Assembly: GCA_030427865.1 (NCBI GenBank)
Contig: JAUICK010000001.1
Coordinates: 1 to 64,000, forward strand
Reading direction: 5' to 3'
Length of the DNA: 64,000 bases
DNA from: Bacteroidia bacterium
GTDB lineage: Bacteria > Bacteroidota > Bacteroidia > Flavobacteriales > Flavobacteriaceae
Part shown: positions 17,140-25,982 of the stretch, piece after piece
Layout: every line of letters begins with the position of its first letter
How positions within the stretch are numbered: the stretch's first letter is position 1
Translations under genes and position numbers: made by a program
The notes under the pieces: model-generated
What the model was told of the DNA's origin: nothing
What the model saw: only the letters and a program-made list of their open reading frames with translations
Databases searched by the model: none

Positions 17140-19641
17140 TTATATTTTAATTGTTCTCAATCTCAATGCATTAGCAATTACTGAAACAGAGCTAAAACTC
17201 ATAGCTAAAGCTGCTATCATTGGAGACAATAGTATTCCAAAAAATGGAAATAACACACCTGCTGCTATAGGCACACCCAAGGTGTTGTAAATTAGAGCAA
17301 AAAATAGATTTTGCTTAATATTTTTCATTACGGAATGACTTAAATTTTTAGCCTTTACAATGCCGTGTAAATCACCTTTTACCAAGGTTATCATAGCACT
17401 TTCTATAGCCACATCTGTTCCTGTACCCATTGCAATACCTACATCACTTTTTGCCAATGCTGGTGCATCATTAATACCATCACCTGCCATTGCAACTACT
17501 TTTCCTTTTTCTTGCAGTTTCTCTACTTCTTTGAGTTTATCCTCTGGCAACATACTTGCTTTAAAACCTGCGAGATTCAATTCTGATGCTACGGCTTGTG
17601 CTGTATCGTGATTATCGCCTGTAAGCATTACAACATCAATGCCTTTAGCTTGTAGTGTTTTAATAGCTTTGCCACTCGTTTCTTTTATTTTATCGCCTAT
17701 AACCACATACCCAACAACGGTTTTATCTAATGATAAATAAGAAACTGTTTTGCCTTGCTTTTGATACGTTTTAGCTTCGTCTTTCATTTTAGAAGTAATA
17801 TCTGCCTTGGCATATTCCATCATTTTAGGATTTCCTAATGCTACTTTTTTATCGTTTATTATAGCTTCAACACCTTTTCCTGTGACAGCACTAAAGTTTT
17901 CAGATTTTATTATTTCAGCTTTATGTTCCTTTCCATATTTAACTGTCGCTTCTGCCAAAGGATGTTCACTATTGGTATTTAATGAAACGATGTATTGAAG
18001 CACTTCTGATTCGTTTAAAACATCACTAAAAGCACCTACGGTTTCTACTGTTGGTTTCCCTTCGGTTATTGTTCCTGTTTTATCAACTATAAGTGTATTT
18101 ACTTTATCCATTTTTTCAAGAGCTTCTGCATTTTTAATCAAAACACCATTTTGAGCACCTTTACCCACGCCAACCATTACAGACATTGGTGTTGCTAAAC
18201 CTAAAGCACAAGGACACGCAATGATTAGTACTGCAATTGCATTCACAAACGCATACACATAAACTGGTTCTGGTCCCCAAATTGCCCAAACAATAAATGT
18301 GATAATAGAAATAAGAACTACAACTGGCACAAAATAACCTGATACCTTATCTGCTAAATTTTGAATAGGTGCGCGACTTCTACTGGCATCATTAACCATA
18401 TGAATGATTTGAGAGAGTAACGTATCACTTCCTACTTTTTCCGCTTTCATCAAGAATGATTGATTCCCATTAATTGTTCCGCTACTTACTTTATCATCTT
18501 GAGATTTGTTTACAGGAATAGGTTCTCCCGTAATCATAGATTCGTCAATGGTTGTTTCACCTTCAGTTATTACACCATCCACAGGAATTTTATCGCCAGG
18601 TTTTACCCGCAATGTATCGCCCAGTTTAATTTGGTCGATTGAAACCTCTTCTTCGTTTTCTCCAACGACACGTACCGCCTTATTAGGTGCTAATTTTAAT
18701 AGCTCTTTTACTGCCGAATTGGTTTTACTATGTGCTCTTGCTTCTAGAACTTGCCCCATTAAAACCAAGGTAAGGATAACGCTTGCTGCTTCAAAATAGA
18801 CGTGTACTGCACCAGATTCGGTTTTGAATTGTGCTGGAAAAAAATCTGGAAATAACATACCAAACACACTAAACAACCAAGAAACACCTGCTCCAATCCC
18901 AATAAGGGTAAACATGTTAAGTTTCCACGTTTTTAGGCTTCTATAAGCCCGTTCAAAAAACAGCCACGTTGCATAGAATACCACAGGAATAGAAAGCACA
19001 AACTGAACCCAATTCCAATATTTCTGTTCCATTATATCGTACAATGGATTGTTATTGAGCATTTCGCTCATAGCCATTAAGAATATTGGTAATGTGAATG
19101 CAGTTGCTATCCAAAACTTCTTCAATAATTTTTTATAGGTCTTTTCTTCTGCTGAAAGGTCAGGTTGCATTGGTACTAAATCCATACCGCAAATAGGGCA
19201 ACTACCAGATTCATCTTTTACAACTTCTGGGTGCATTGGACAGGTCCATTGTTCTGATGATGTTGCAGAAAGATTTTGTTCTTCAACTAAATCCATTCCG
19301 CACACAGGACAATCGCCAGCTTTATCATAAGTTTTATCACCTTCGCAATGCATTGGACAATAAAATGTACCTGTACCTTTACCTTTTGGAGTTTTTTCTG
19401 TTTTAGGTTTTAAATGATGATGATGTTCGCCTTGATTATGGATACTATATCTTCCACCATCATCTTTTAAAGCGTCTTGAAATGTTTCTAACGGAATATA
19501 CTGTTTCATTTCTATTGTAGCTTCTGACTTTTCTAAATTAACCGATGCCTTTGAAACACCTTTTACTTTTGAAAGTGTTTGTTCTACGTGACTGCGGCAA
19601 CCGTTACAGGTCATCCCGTGTATGTGATAAGTGTGTTTCAT
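17140..19641 (-). CDS. copA: copper-translocating P-type ATPase
   Basis: An 833-residue P1B-type ATPase that pumps Cu(I) from cytoplasm to periplasm. Domains in order: an HMA domain (HGMTCNGCRSHVEQTL, about 8-23), a His-rich linker (GEHHHHLK, about 72-79), two Cys/His metal-binding modules of the CPMH...CPxCGMDLV type (about 93-120 and 134-160), eight predicted membrane helices, the ion-binding CPC motif (ACPCALG, near 475), the phosphorylation motif DKTGT (near 520), TGDNHDTA and GDGINDAPAL (near 720). All catalytic motifs are intact. It sits between cusC and cusB, so an inner-membrane pump is embedded in an RND efflux operon. Silver is a likely second substrate. Confidence 0.95.
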   Translation of the reverse strand: MKHTYHIHGMTCNGCRSHVEQTLSKVKGVSKASVNLEKSEATIEMKQYIPLETFQDALKDDGGRYSIHNQGEHHHHLKPKTEKTPKGKGTGTFYCPMHCEGDKTYDKAGDCPVCGMDLVEEQNLSATSSEQWTCPMHPEVVKDESGSCPICGMDLVPMQPDLSAEEKTYKKLLKKFWIATAFTLPIFLMAMSEMLNNNPLYDIMEQKYWNWVQFVLSIPVVFYATWLFFERAYRSLKTWKLNMFTLIGIGAGVSWLFSVFGMLFPDFFPAQFKTESGAVHVYFEAASVILTLVLMGQVLEARAHSKTNSAVKELLKLAPNKAVRVVGENEEEVSIDQIKLGDTLRVKPGDKIPVDGVITEGETTIDESMITGEPIPVNKSQDDKVSSGTINGNQSFLMKAEKVGSDTLLSQIIHMVNDASRSRAPIQNLADKVSGYFVPVVVLISIITFIVWAIWGPEPVYVYAFVNAIAVLIIACPCALGLATPMSVMVGVGKGAQNGVLIKNAEALEKMDKVNTLIVDKTGTITEGKPTVETVGAFSDVLNESEVLQYIVSLNTNSEHPLAEATVKYGKEHKAEIIKSENFSAVTGKGVEAIINDKKVALGNPKMMEYAKADITSKMKDEAKTYQKQGKTVSYLSLDKTVVGYVVIGDKIKETSGKAIKTLQAKGIDVVMLTGDNHDTAQAVASELNLAGFKASMLPEDKLKEVEKLQEKGKVVAMAGDGINDAPALAKSDVGIAMGTGTDVAIESAMITLVKGDLHGIVKAKNLSHSVMKNIKQNLFFALIYNTLGVPIAAGVLFPFFGILLSPMIAALAMSFSSVSVIANALRLRTIKI

Positions 19642-19733
19642 CTGTTGTTATTTATTTTTTCTTAATGGATAGATGTAATTCGCTTATAGAAATCTGGAAT
19701 AGATTTATAATAATACATCTGCTCATTTCATTA

Positions 19734-20969
19734 CTATTGTATTAAATAATTAATAATTGTGCTTTGCACATAGTAGCCCTTTACAGACTCAATTTGGTTC
19801 ATTTGAAACTTTAGTTGTAGTTCTTGAATATCCAAGACATCATTAAAATCAATCGTTCCTGTTTCGTAACTTTTGATTAAGATGTCCTCTGCATCTTTGG
19901 CTTGTTTTAAATTCTTGGTTTGAGTCTCGTAACTTATTCTTGCAGAAATTCGTTCATTAATTGCTTTACTTAAAAGCGTTTCCAAAGTGTTTAAGCGTTC
20001 TTGTTTTTGAGCTGTTATTTCCTGTTGTTGCAATTCGTTTTGCTTCGTTTTTGATTTATATTTTTTGTTGAATATTGGTATAGACACCGAAACCATTGGC
20101 ATAACAATGTCTTTCCCATTATCCCTGAAATTCATATTTGGTCTTTCGGAAACATTGATATAGTCCAAACCAAAACCAATCATAGGACTACTTTCTTTTT
20201 GGTTTAGCAATTCTGATTGTTCTATGGATTGAAATAGTTTATCGTACTTCAACAATTCTGGATGTAATGCTAAATTTTCAGTAGTGATTTCAAAATCTTC
20301 TATTGGAATACTTAAACTATCTACCACAGTAACAGCAACATCATTTTCTCTGTTCAAAAGGTTATTTAAATTTGTTTGTTCTGCTAAAAACTGTTGACTC
20401 AAAACCTCTTTTAGTTGTTGCATTTCGTTTTGACGCATTTGTAATCGCAACACATCTACTGCTGATGCTTTCCCAACCTCAACAGAAGTTAATGCTAATG
20501 TTTCATAGGTTTTTAATAGTTTAATGTTTTCTGTTAGCACCTTTTGTTTCGCTTTGTTGGCGTATAACTTAAAATAAGATTGTGATACAGAAGCCATCAA
20601 TTTTCGCTTTGCAATAACAATGTCTTCGTATTTTGCATCAGCCAATGAACTGACATAATTTTCTCGTGAAGTAATTGTACCAAACCACGGTAACATTTGT
20701 TTGGCAGATACTTTAAATCGTTGCGCTCCTGTTCTCGTTTCTGGTTCGCTCACAAAATAACCTACACCAAATTCGGTATTGGGAATGGTATTGACCTCGT
20801 TTACTTTTTCAGAAGCTCTTTTGTATTGCAACTCAAATTTTTGAATTTCTGGATTGTTATTTAATGCTACATCAATAAGCGTTTCTAACTCTTGACTTTG
20901 TGCAGAAAGAACAAAGCATAAAGAACAAAGAACAAAGACTGTTTTTTTATTGATTTTTATGTATTTCAT
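19734..20969 (-). CDS. cusC: CusC/TolC-family outer-membrane efflux protein
   Basis: A 411-residue outer-membrane factor of the tripartite metal efflux pump. It has a signal peptide (cleavage after about residue 26, SAQSQ) and two repeated helical TolC segments, for example LETLIDVALNNNPEIQKFEL near the start and SYETGTIDFNDVLDIQELQL near the end. It overlaps the end of cusA by four bases, so translation is coupled. Its proteins form trimeric channels that dock onto CusB. Length and repeat pattern are normal for the Bacteroidota CusC group. Metal specificity is inferred from the neighbours. Confidence 0.88.
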   Translation of the reverse strand: MKYIKINKKTVFVLCSLCFVLSAQSQELETLIDVALNNNPEIQKFELQYKRASEKVNEVNTIPNTEFGVGYFVSEPETRTGAQRFKVSAKQMLPWFGTITSRENYVSSLADAKYEDIVIAKRKLMASVSQSYFKLYANKAKQKVLTENIKLLKTYETLALTSVEVGKASAVDVLRLQMRQNEMQQLKEVLSQQFLAEQTNLNNLLNRENDVAVTVVDSLSIPIEDFEITTENLALHPELLKYDKLFQSIEQSELLNQKESSPMIGFGLDYINVSERPNMNFRDNGKDIVMPMVSVSIPIFNKKYKSKTKQNELQQQEITAQKQERLNTLETLLSKAINERISARISYETQTKNLKQAKDAEDILIKSYETGTIDFNDVLDIQELQLKFQMNQIESVKGYYVQSTIINYLIQ

Positions 20970-23900
20970 TTTGTTGCTCTTTTAAGTTGAACTTCGGATT
21001 TCCAGCTGTACAATACTGGCACTACAAATAAGGTGATTAAAGCGATTAACATTCCACCAAAACTTGGGATTGCCATTGGAATCATTATATCACTACCTCT
21101 TCCTGTTGATGTTAGTATAGGCAAGAGTGCTAAAATGGTTGTGGCTGTTGTCATTAAACAAGGTCTAATACGTTTTTCTCCTGCTTCTACTATGGATGCT
21201 CTAATTTCCTTTTTATTTTCTGGTGTGTTTCTATCAAAAGTTTGCGTTAAATAGGTTGCCATGACTACACCATCATCTGTTGCAATACCAAAGAGTGCAA
21301 TAAAGCCTACCCAAACCGCTACACTTAAATTAATGGGATGCATTTGGAATACTTCTCGTATATTTTCGCCAGCGACATTAAAATTTAAAAACCAATTTTG
21401 ACCATAGAGCCATATCATTATAAAGCCACCTGCAAACGCTACTGCAATACCTGTAAACACCATTAATGATGTGCCAACAGAACGGAATTGGAAATACAGT
21501 ATTAAAAAAATGATTGCCAAGGCTAATGGCACAACAACAGATAGTGTTTTTTCTGCTCGTAATTGATTTTCATACGTTCCTGTGAATGCATAGTTGATTC
21601 CTTTTGGCACAATTAGCTCACCAGAATCTATCTTTTCTTGGATCAATGCTTGTGCATTTTCAACCACGCTTACTTCTGCAAAACCATCTAATTTATCGAA
21701 CAGTACATAACCTACTAAAAAGGTATCTTCACTTTTAATGACTTGTGGACCTTGTTCGTAACGAATGCTTGCCAATTCGCTTAATGGAACGGGACTGCCT
21801 TTTTCAACTGGCACATAAATCTGTTGTAAGTCTGTTGGATTTGCTCGTAGCTCTCTTGGGTATCTTACTCGAACACCATAGCGCTCGCGACCTTCAACCG
21901 TTTGCGTTAATACCATTCCGCCAACTGCGACTTTTAATACATCCTGAACATCTTGTATAGAAATACCATAACGCCCCAATTTTTCTCTATCAATATCGAT
22001 GAGCAAATAAGGCTTCCCAACGATACGGTCTGCAAAAACAGCTTCTTTTTTTACACCTTTGGCTTGTTTTAGAATATCCTCTAACTGAATTCCAAATGCT
22101 TCAATTTGCTTTAAGTCTTGACCTTTCACCTTAATGCCCATAGGTGCTCGCATTCCTGTTTGAAGCATTACCAATCGGGTTTCAATGGGTTGTAATTTGG
22201 GTGCTGAAGTCACTCCGGGTAGCTTGGTGACTTTCACGATTTCCTTCCAAATATCATCTGGTGATTTTATTTTTGGTCGCCAGTTTCTGAAAAATTCGCC
22301 ATCCTTGTCTGGAATCAGGTTCGAGACCTCACAGGTTTTAAAAACCTGTGAGGTCTGTAAGGTCTCATTTTGATTATTATTTAAGCAAACACCTCCGCTT
22401 TTCAACACAAACAAACCATCATCATTTACTTTGTAGCGTTGCCTTTCTCCATTTGCATTCAGCATATATTCTGGCTTATACTGAATGATGTTTTCGTACA
22501 TTGATAGAGGTGCTGGGTCTAACGCTGATTCTGTTCTACCTGCTTTACCTACAACTGTTTCAATTTCTGGAATACTGGCTACTGCCATATCCAATTGCTG
22601 TAAAACTCTTTTATTTTCTTCTACGCCAGAATGTGGCATTGATGTTGGCATAAGTAGAAATGAGCCTTCATTTAAGGATGGCATAAACTCTTTGCCTGTG
22701 TTCTTCATAATGAAAAACCCTGCAATTACAATAGCTGTTGGTACAGATAGAAACAATAATTTATTATCTAAACACCAACTTAAAATACGCGTATAGTATT
22801 TGATGAATAGCGAAAAAACACCTAATAAACCAAAGCATATAACACTTACAAAAATGAGATTCCAAAAGATGCTTTTATCAACGCCTAATGGTCGCCAATA
22901 TTCTGCTAACAAGAATACGATAGCTGTTACTGAAATAAGCCCATCTGCCTTCGGCATCTTCCCAAAGGGAAGAAAATTGAATTGTCTATGAAAATTTATA
23001 ACCCCAAAAGCTATCAAAATCAATCCTAACCAATACCCAAAGACTATTGCTACGATTCCTAAAGCTATTAAAACACCATTTAAAATAGTTTTAAAAGTGT
23101 TTTTAATGCGTTTCTTTCTGAATATAAATGCTGCAAACGGTGGTATTAAAAATAAAGCTACAATAATAGATGCTGTTAACGCAAAGGTTTTTGTGAAGGC
23201 TAATGGTCTGAACAATTTTCCTTCTGCACCAATCATAGTAAATACAGGAATGAAACTAATTATTGTTGTCATTACTGCGGTTACGATTGCTCCAGATACT
23301 TCTGCTGTGGCATTATAAACTACTGTATTAATGGATTGTGTTCCATCATCTTCGTCCAAGTGCCTTATAATGTTTTCTGAAAGTATGACACCAACATCTA
23401 CCATTGTACCAATGGCAATGGCAATCCCAGATAAAGCGACGATGTTTGCATCTACTCCAAAGAATTTCATGGCTATAAAAACCATCAATACTGCAACAGG
23501 TAATAAGCCAGAAATTAATATAGAAGCTCGAAGATTAAATACCATAATGATAATAACCAAAATGGTAATAAGAATTTCTAAAGTTAAGGCTTCATTGAGT
23601 GTGCCTAATGTTTCTTGAATCAATTCTGTTCTATCGTAAAATGGAACTATTGTGACTTGTGATATTCTTCCGTCAGATAATACTTTTGAAGGTAAGCCTG
23701 CACTTAATTCATTAATTTTTTCTTTTACATTATTAATGACTTCCATCGGGTTTGCTCCGTAACGAGCCACAACAACAGCACCTACAACTTCTGCACCTTC
23801 TTTATCTAATAATCCACGTCTGGTTGCAGGACCTAATGATACTTTTCCGATGTCTTTAATTCGTATTGCTGTATAATCTTCGGAAGTAACTACTGCATTT

Positions 23901-24685
23901 TCTATGTCTTCAATAGATTTTACATACCCTAAACCACGTACTAAATATTCCGCATTATTAATTTCAATAGTTTGTGCACCAATGTCTTTATTACTTTCCT
24001 TAACTGCTTTTACAATATGATGCAATCCAATATTATATTGGCGCATCAATTCAGGATTAACATCGACTTGATATTCTTGAACATAACCACCAATGGATGC
24101 AACTTCAGAAACTCCACTTGCAGAGGATAGCGCATATTTTACATAGTAATCTTGAATACTTCGTAACTCTTGTAAATCCCAACCACCAGTAACGTTTCCG
24201 TTTTCATCACGTCCTTCGAGAGTATACCAAAATATTTGTCCTAATCCTGTTGCATCTGGACCCAAAGCAGGATTAACACCTTCAGGTAATAAACCACTTG
24301 GTAATGAGTTTAGTTTTTCGAGAATACGACTTCTGCTCCAGTAAAATTCAATGTCTTCTTCAAAAATGATGTAGATACTTGAAAAGCCGAACATTGATGA
24401 ACTACGAATGGTTTTTACTCCAGGAATACCTAACAAGAACGTGGTTAACGGATAGGTAATTTGGTCTTCTATATCTTGTGGTGAACGACCATCCCACTTT
24501 GTAAATACAATTTGTTGGTTTTCACCAATATCTGGTATGGCATCTACAGCAACAGGATTACTTGGTAAAAATCCTGTATCCCAATTGAAAGGTGCATTTA
24601 CTGTTCCCCATCCTACGAAAAGAACGAGTAGTAGTACTGCAACGAGTTTATTTTCTATAAGAAATTTGATTGCTTTATTAAGCAT
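20966..24685 (-). CDS. cusA: CusA/CzcA-type RND heavy-metal efflux transporter
   Basis: A 1239-residue proton-driven inner-membrane pump moving Cu(I)/Ag(I) (or divalent metal) to CusC. Family motifs include QIVFTKWDGRSPQDIEDQIT (about 58-77), MVDVGVILSENIIRHLDED (near 430), APKLQPIETRLVMLQTGMRA (near 825) and ATDDGVVMATYL near 1130. It is about 190 residues longer than E. coli CusA, mainly because of an extra hydrophobic block near 530-620, a feature seen in other Bacteroidota homologues. Residues about 770-793 (VCLNNNQNETLQTSQVFKTC and four more) appear to be an insertion in a periplasmic loop; 11 of them are encoded by the 33-bp palindrome. Substrate between copper and zinc/cobalt is not settled by sequence alone. 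Confidence 0.93.
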   Translation of the reverse strand: MLNKAIKFLIENKLVAVLLLVLFVGWGTVNAPFNWDTGFLPSNPVAVDAIPDIGENQQIVFTKWDGRSPQDIEDQITYPLTTFLLGIPGVKTIRSSSMFGFSSIYIIFEEDIEFYWSRSRILEKLNSLPSGLLPEGVNPALGPDATGLGQIFWYTLEGRDENGNVTGGWDLQELRSIQDYYVKYALSSASGVSEVASIGGYVQEYQVDVNPELMRQYNIGLHHIVKAVKESNKDIGAQTIEINNAEYLVRGLGYVKSIEDIENAVVTSEDYTAIRIKDIGKVSLGPATRRGLLDKEGAEVVGAVVVARYGANPMEVINNVKEKINELSAGLPSKVLSDGRISQVTIVPFYDRTELIQETLGTLNEALTLEILITILVIIIMVFNLRASILISGLLPVAVLMVFIAMKFFGVDANIVALSGIAIAIGTMVDVGVILSENIIRHLDEDDGTQSINTVVYNATAEVSGAIVTAVMTTIISFIPVFTMIGAEGKLFRPLAFTKTFALTASIIVALFLIPPFAAFIFRKKRIKNTFKTILNGVLIALGIVAIVFGYWLGLILIAFGVINFHRQFNFLPFGKMPKADGLISVTAIVFLLAEYWRPLGVDKSIFWNLIFVSVICFGLLGVFSLFIKYYTRILSWCLDNKLLFLSVPTAIVIAGFFIMKNTGKEFMPSLNEGSFLLMPTSMPHSGVEENKRVLQQLDMAVASIPEIETVVGKAGRTESALDPAPLSMYENIIQYKPEYMLNANGERQRYKVNDDGLFVLKSGGVCLNNNQNETLQTSQVFKTCEVSNLIPDKDGEFFRNWRPKIKSPDDIWKEIVKVTKLPGVTSAPKLQPIETRLVMLQTGMRAPMGIKVKGQDLKQIEAFGIQLEDILKQAKGVKKEAVFADRIVGKPYLLIDIDREKLGRYGISIQDVQDVLKVAVGGMVLTQTVEGRERYGVRVRYPRELRANPTDLQQIYVPVEKGSPVPLSELASIRYEQGPQVIKSEDTFLVGYVLFDKLDGFAEVSVVENAQALIQEKIDSGELIVPKGINYAFTGTYENQLRAEKTLSVVVPLALAIIFLILYFQFRSVGTSLMVFTGIAVAFAGGFIMIWLYGQNWFLNFNVAGENIREVFQMHPINLSVAVWVGFIALFGIATDDGVVMATYLTQTFDRNTPENKKEIRASIVEAGEKRIRPCLMTTATTILALLPILTSTGRGSDIMIPMAIPSFGGMLIALITLFVVPVLYSWKSEVQLKRATK
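22324..22356. repeat. 33-bp palindromic repeat inside the cusA coding sequence
   Basis: Perfect 16-1-16 inverted repeat, arms AGACCTCACAGGTTTT and AAAACCTGTGAGGTCT. It is in frame, without a stop codon, and encodes QTSQVFKTCEV on the cusA strand. An extra partial direct repeat (GTAAGGTCT) follows it. Same family as the copies at 17061-17127. Confidence 0.95.
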
Positions 24686-24793
24686 ATAGTTTGATTATTA
24701 AACAGTTAGACGTTGGTGTTGAGAAAATACCGTATACAACAAATTATCCACATAGCATAAAGCCATAGGATAACACAGTCTATTGTTTAAAAA

Positions 24794-25216
24794 TCAAATC
24801 AAATACGTCTCGTCAATCTTGAAGATTTGCCTGACGACGAGTGGTGGTTTGTATTCTTCGTAAGAAGATACATTATTATCTAAACCTTCAAAAAGGTTAA
24901 TATAGGTATGAACAAATGAAGTAATGAATACTTGTTGCTCAAAAGTAATTTTATCAACTTGTAATTGTAGTTCGTCCTGACCATCAATTAATATTTGAAC
25001 ATCAGTACAACAATCTTTCTTAACTATAGAACAACCAGAAATAGTTACAGAAGTATCTTTCTGACTTTCCATACCACAAGTCGAAGCTTTGCTAAAAATA
25101 GAAGTATCTACAAGAGTTTCCCCACAAAAATGTTTTGTGATAGCAAATGAAGTTGTAGAAAATAAAACTACAAACGACATTAAAACAGCTAATATTTTAT
25201 AAGAAATCTTTGTCAT
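24794..25216 (-). CDS. HYC_CC_PP family protein, putative periplasmic metal-binding protein
   Basis: A 140-residue protein with an N-terminal hydrophobic segment (signal peptide or anchor, about 5-25), then KHFCGE, a CxxxxxxC-type spacing of cysteines, KKDCC near residue 75 and a proline pair (YKPPL) near the end. This pattern of His-Cys, Cys-Cys and Pro-Pro defines a small family found next to Cus-type pumps in flavobacteria; function is not established, but copper binding is plausible. I chose ATG at 25216 over an in-frame TTG three codons upstream. A promoter element ends six bases before this ATG. The protein is encoded first in the metal block, 108 bases upstream of cusA. Confidence 0.75.
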   Translation of the reverse strand: MTKISYKILAVLMSFVVLFSTTSFAITKHFCGETLVDTSIFSKASTCGMESQKDTSVTISGCSIVKKDCCTDVQILIDGQDELQLQVDKITFEQQVFITSFVHTYINLFEGLDNNVSSYEEYKPPLVVRQIFKIDETYLI

Positions 25217-25222
25217 TATACA

Positions 25223-25230
25223 CAAAGGTA
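25223..25230 (-). promoter_or_regulatory. Bacteroidota -7 promoter element of the metal-efflux operon
   Basis: TACCTTTG on the minus strand fits the TAnnTTTG consensus of the Bacteroidota primary sigma factor. Only six bases separate it from the ATG, so the transcript would be leaderless or nearly so. No clear -33 TTTG is visible. Confidence 0.5.
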
Positions 25231-25269
25231 CAAAAACGAACTAAAATAGATTAAATAGTATGTTAAAAA

Positions 25270-25300
25270 ATCAAAAAAACTACAAATATAGTGTTTGTAG
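25270..25300 (-). terminator. terminator of the rpsP-rimM-tRNA-Ser transcript
   Basis: On the minus strand a 7-bp stem CTACAAA / TTTGTAG with a 7-base loop is followed by seven T. It lies 29 bases after the tRNA-Ser 3' end. The stem is AT-rich, so termination may be partial. Confidence 0.5.
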
Positions 25301-25329
25301 GATTTTAGTTTAATTTAGCGTTTCTTTCG

Positions 25330-25416
25330 CAGAGAGGAAGGGATTCGAACCCTCGATACAGTTACCCATATACTACCTTTCCAGGGTAGCTCTTTCGACC
25401 ACTCAGACACCTCTCT
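25330..25416 (-). tRNA. tRNA-Ser (GGA)
   Basis: An 87-base tRNA with a long variable arm. Acceptor stem AGAGAGG pairs with CCTCTCT, the discriminator is G, and CCA is not encoded. The anticodon loop is CTGGAAA within the CTACC/GGTAG stem, giving anticodon GGA (serine UCC/UCU codons). The T-arm GGGTTCGAATCCC is intact. It follows rimM by 25 bases on the same strand and is probably cut from the rpsP-rimM transcript. Its 3' end faces the metal-resistance block. Confidence 0.95.
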
Positions 25417-25441
25417 AATTTTGATGAATAAATACTTTTAA

Positions 25442-25966
25442 TTATAAATAAAGTTCTATTAGTCCTTCTGGAGTTTCAACGTGTATTTGTTTATTTTTTC
25501 TATCCACTTTTTTGATAAAATCATCTATCATAGGAATAAAAATTTCTTTTCCATCTCTATCAATTTCAAAAAGCGGTTGTGCAGCTTTGTCGTTAATATG
25601 TACAATCTTGCCAACTTCACCAAAATTAGTATCAACAACAGTAAAACCAATAACCTCATGAAAATAAAACTTATTTCCCTCTAATTTTGGTAATAAATCT
25701 AAAGGTAAATAAATACCACATTTTAAGATAGCATCTGCTTCTTCTTCAGAATAGATATCTTCAAACTGAACTCGTAATTGATTTCCTTTATGTAGCGAAC
25801 TTTTTTCAATAAAAAATGGAACCAGATTACTGCCAAACTCGACATAAACTGATTCCATATTTTTATACAACTCAGGTTCGTCTGTATCTAATTTGATAAC
25901 AACTTCTCCTTTAAAACTATACTTTGTTACGATTTTGCCTAAATAAAAACATTCTTCTTTACGCAT
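25442..25966 (-). CDS. rimM: 16S rRNA processing/maturation protein RimM
   Basis: A 174-residue cytoplasmic assembly factor for the 30S head that binds ribosomal protein S19. The N-terminal RimM barrel opens with CFYLGKIVTKYSFKGEVVIK (about 5-24) and the C-terminal PRC-like barrel has GKIVHINDKAAQPLFEI followed by IFIPMIDDFI and the final TPEGLIELYL, all typical of the family. The start is the ATG at 25966; the open frame extends 28 codons further upstream into the rpsP stop region but that part is low-complexity Gln/Lys and not conserved. The gap to rpsP is 16 bases, the usual S16-RimM operon. Confidence 0.95.
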   Translation of the reverse strand: MRKEECFYLGKIVTKYSFKGEVVIKLDTDEPELYKNMESVYVEFGSNLVPFFIEKSSLHKGNQLRVQFEDIYSEEEADAILKCGIYLPLDLLPKLEGNKFYFHEVIGFTVVDTNFGEVGKIVHINDKAAQPLFEIDRDGKEIFIPMIDDFIKKVDRKNKQIHVETPEGLIELYL

Positions 25967-25982
25967 TATCGAAAAGATATAA

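Larger units (their letters stand above)
14812..25342. mobile_element. putative genomic island carrying copper/heavy-metal efflux genes
   Basis: Six minus-strand metal-resistance genes lie between a truncated nagX and the 3' end of a tRNA-Ser gene, a classical integration point. By eye the DNA from about 15.8 to 24.7 kb is less AT-rich than the flanks, uses more C- and G-ending codons, and is the only part of the window with the 33-bp AGACCT...AGGTCT palindrome. An imperfect copy of the tRNA end is present at the left boundary. No integrase, transposase or conjugation gene is seen, so if it was mobile it is decayed or was moved by other means. The boundaries are approximate. Confidence 0.4.

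Noticed and set aside
22185..22373. A plus-strand reading frame in cusA with a peptide ending FETSQVLKTCEV
   Set aside because: It looks similar to the cusA insertion only because the palindrome reads alike on both strands; it is a shadow, not a gene.
14844..25216. Search for integrase, transposase or conjugation genes in the metal block
   Set aside because: All open frames of useful size on both strands are the six metal genes or shadows of them; none shows recombinase motifs. The island idea rests on position, composition and repeats only.
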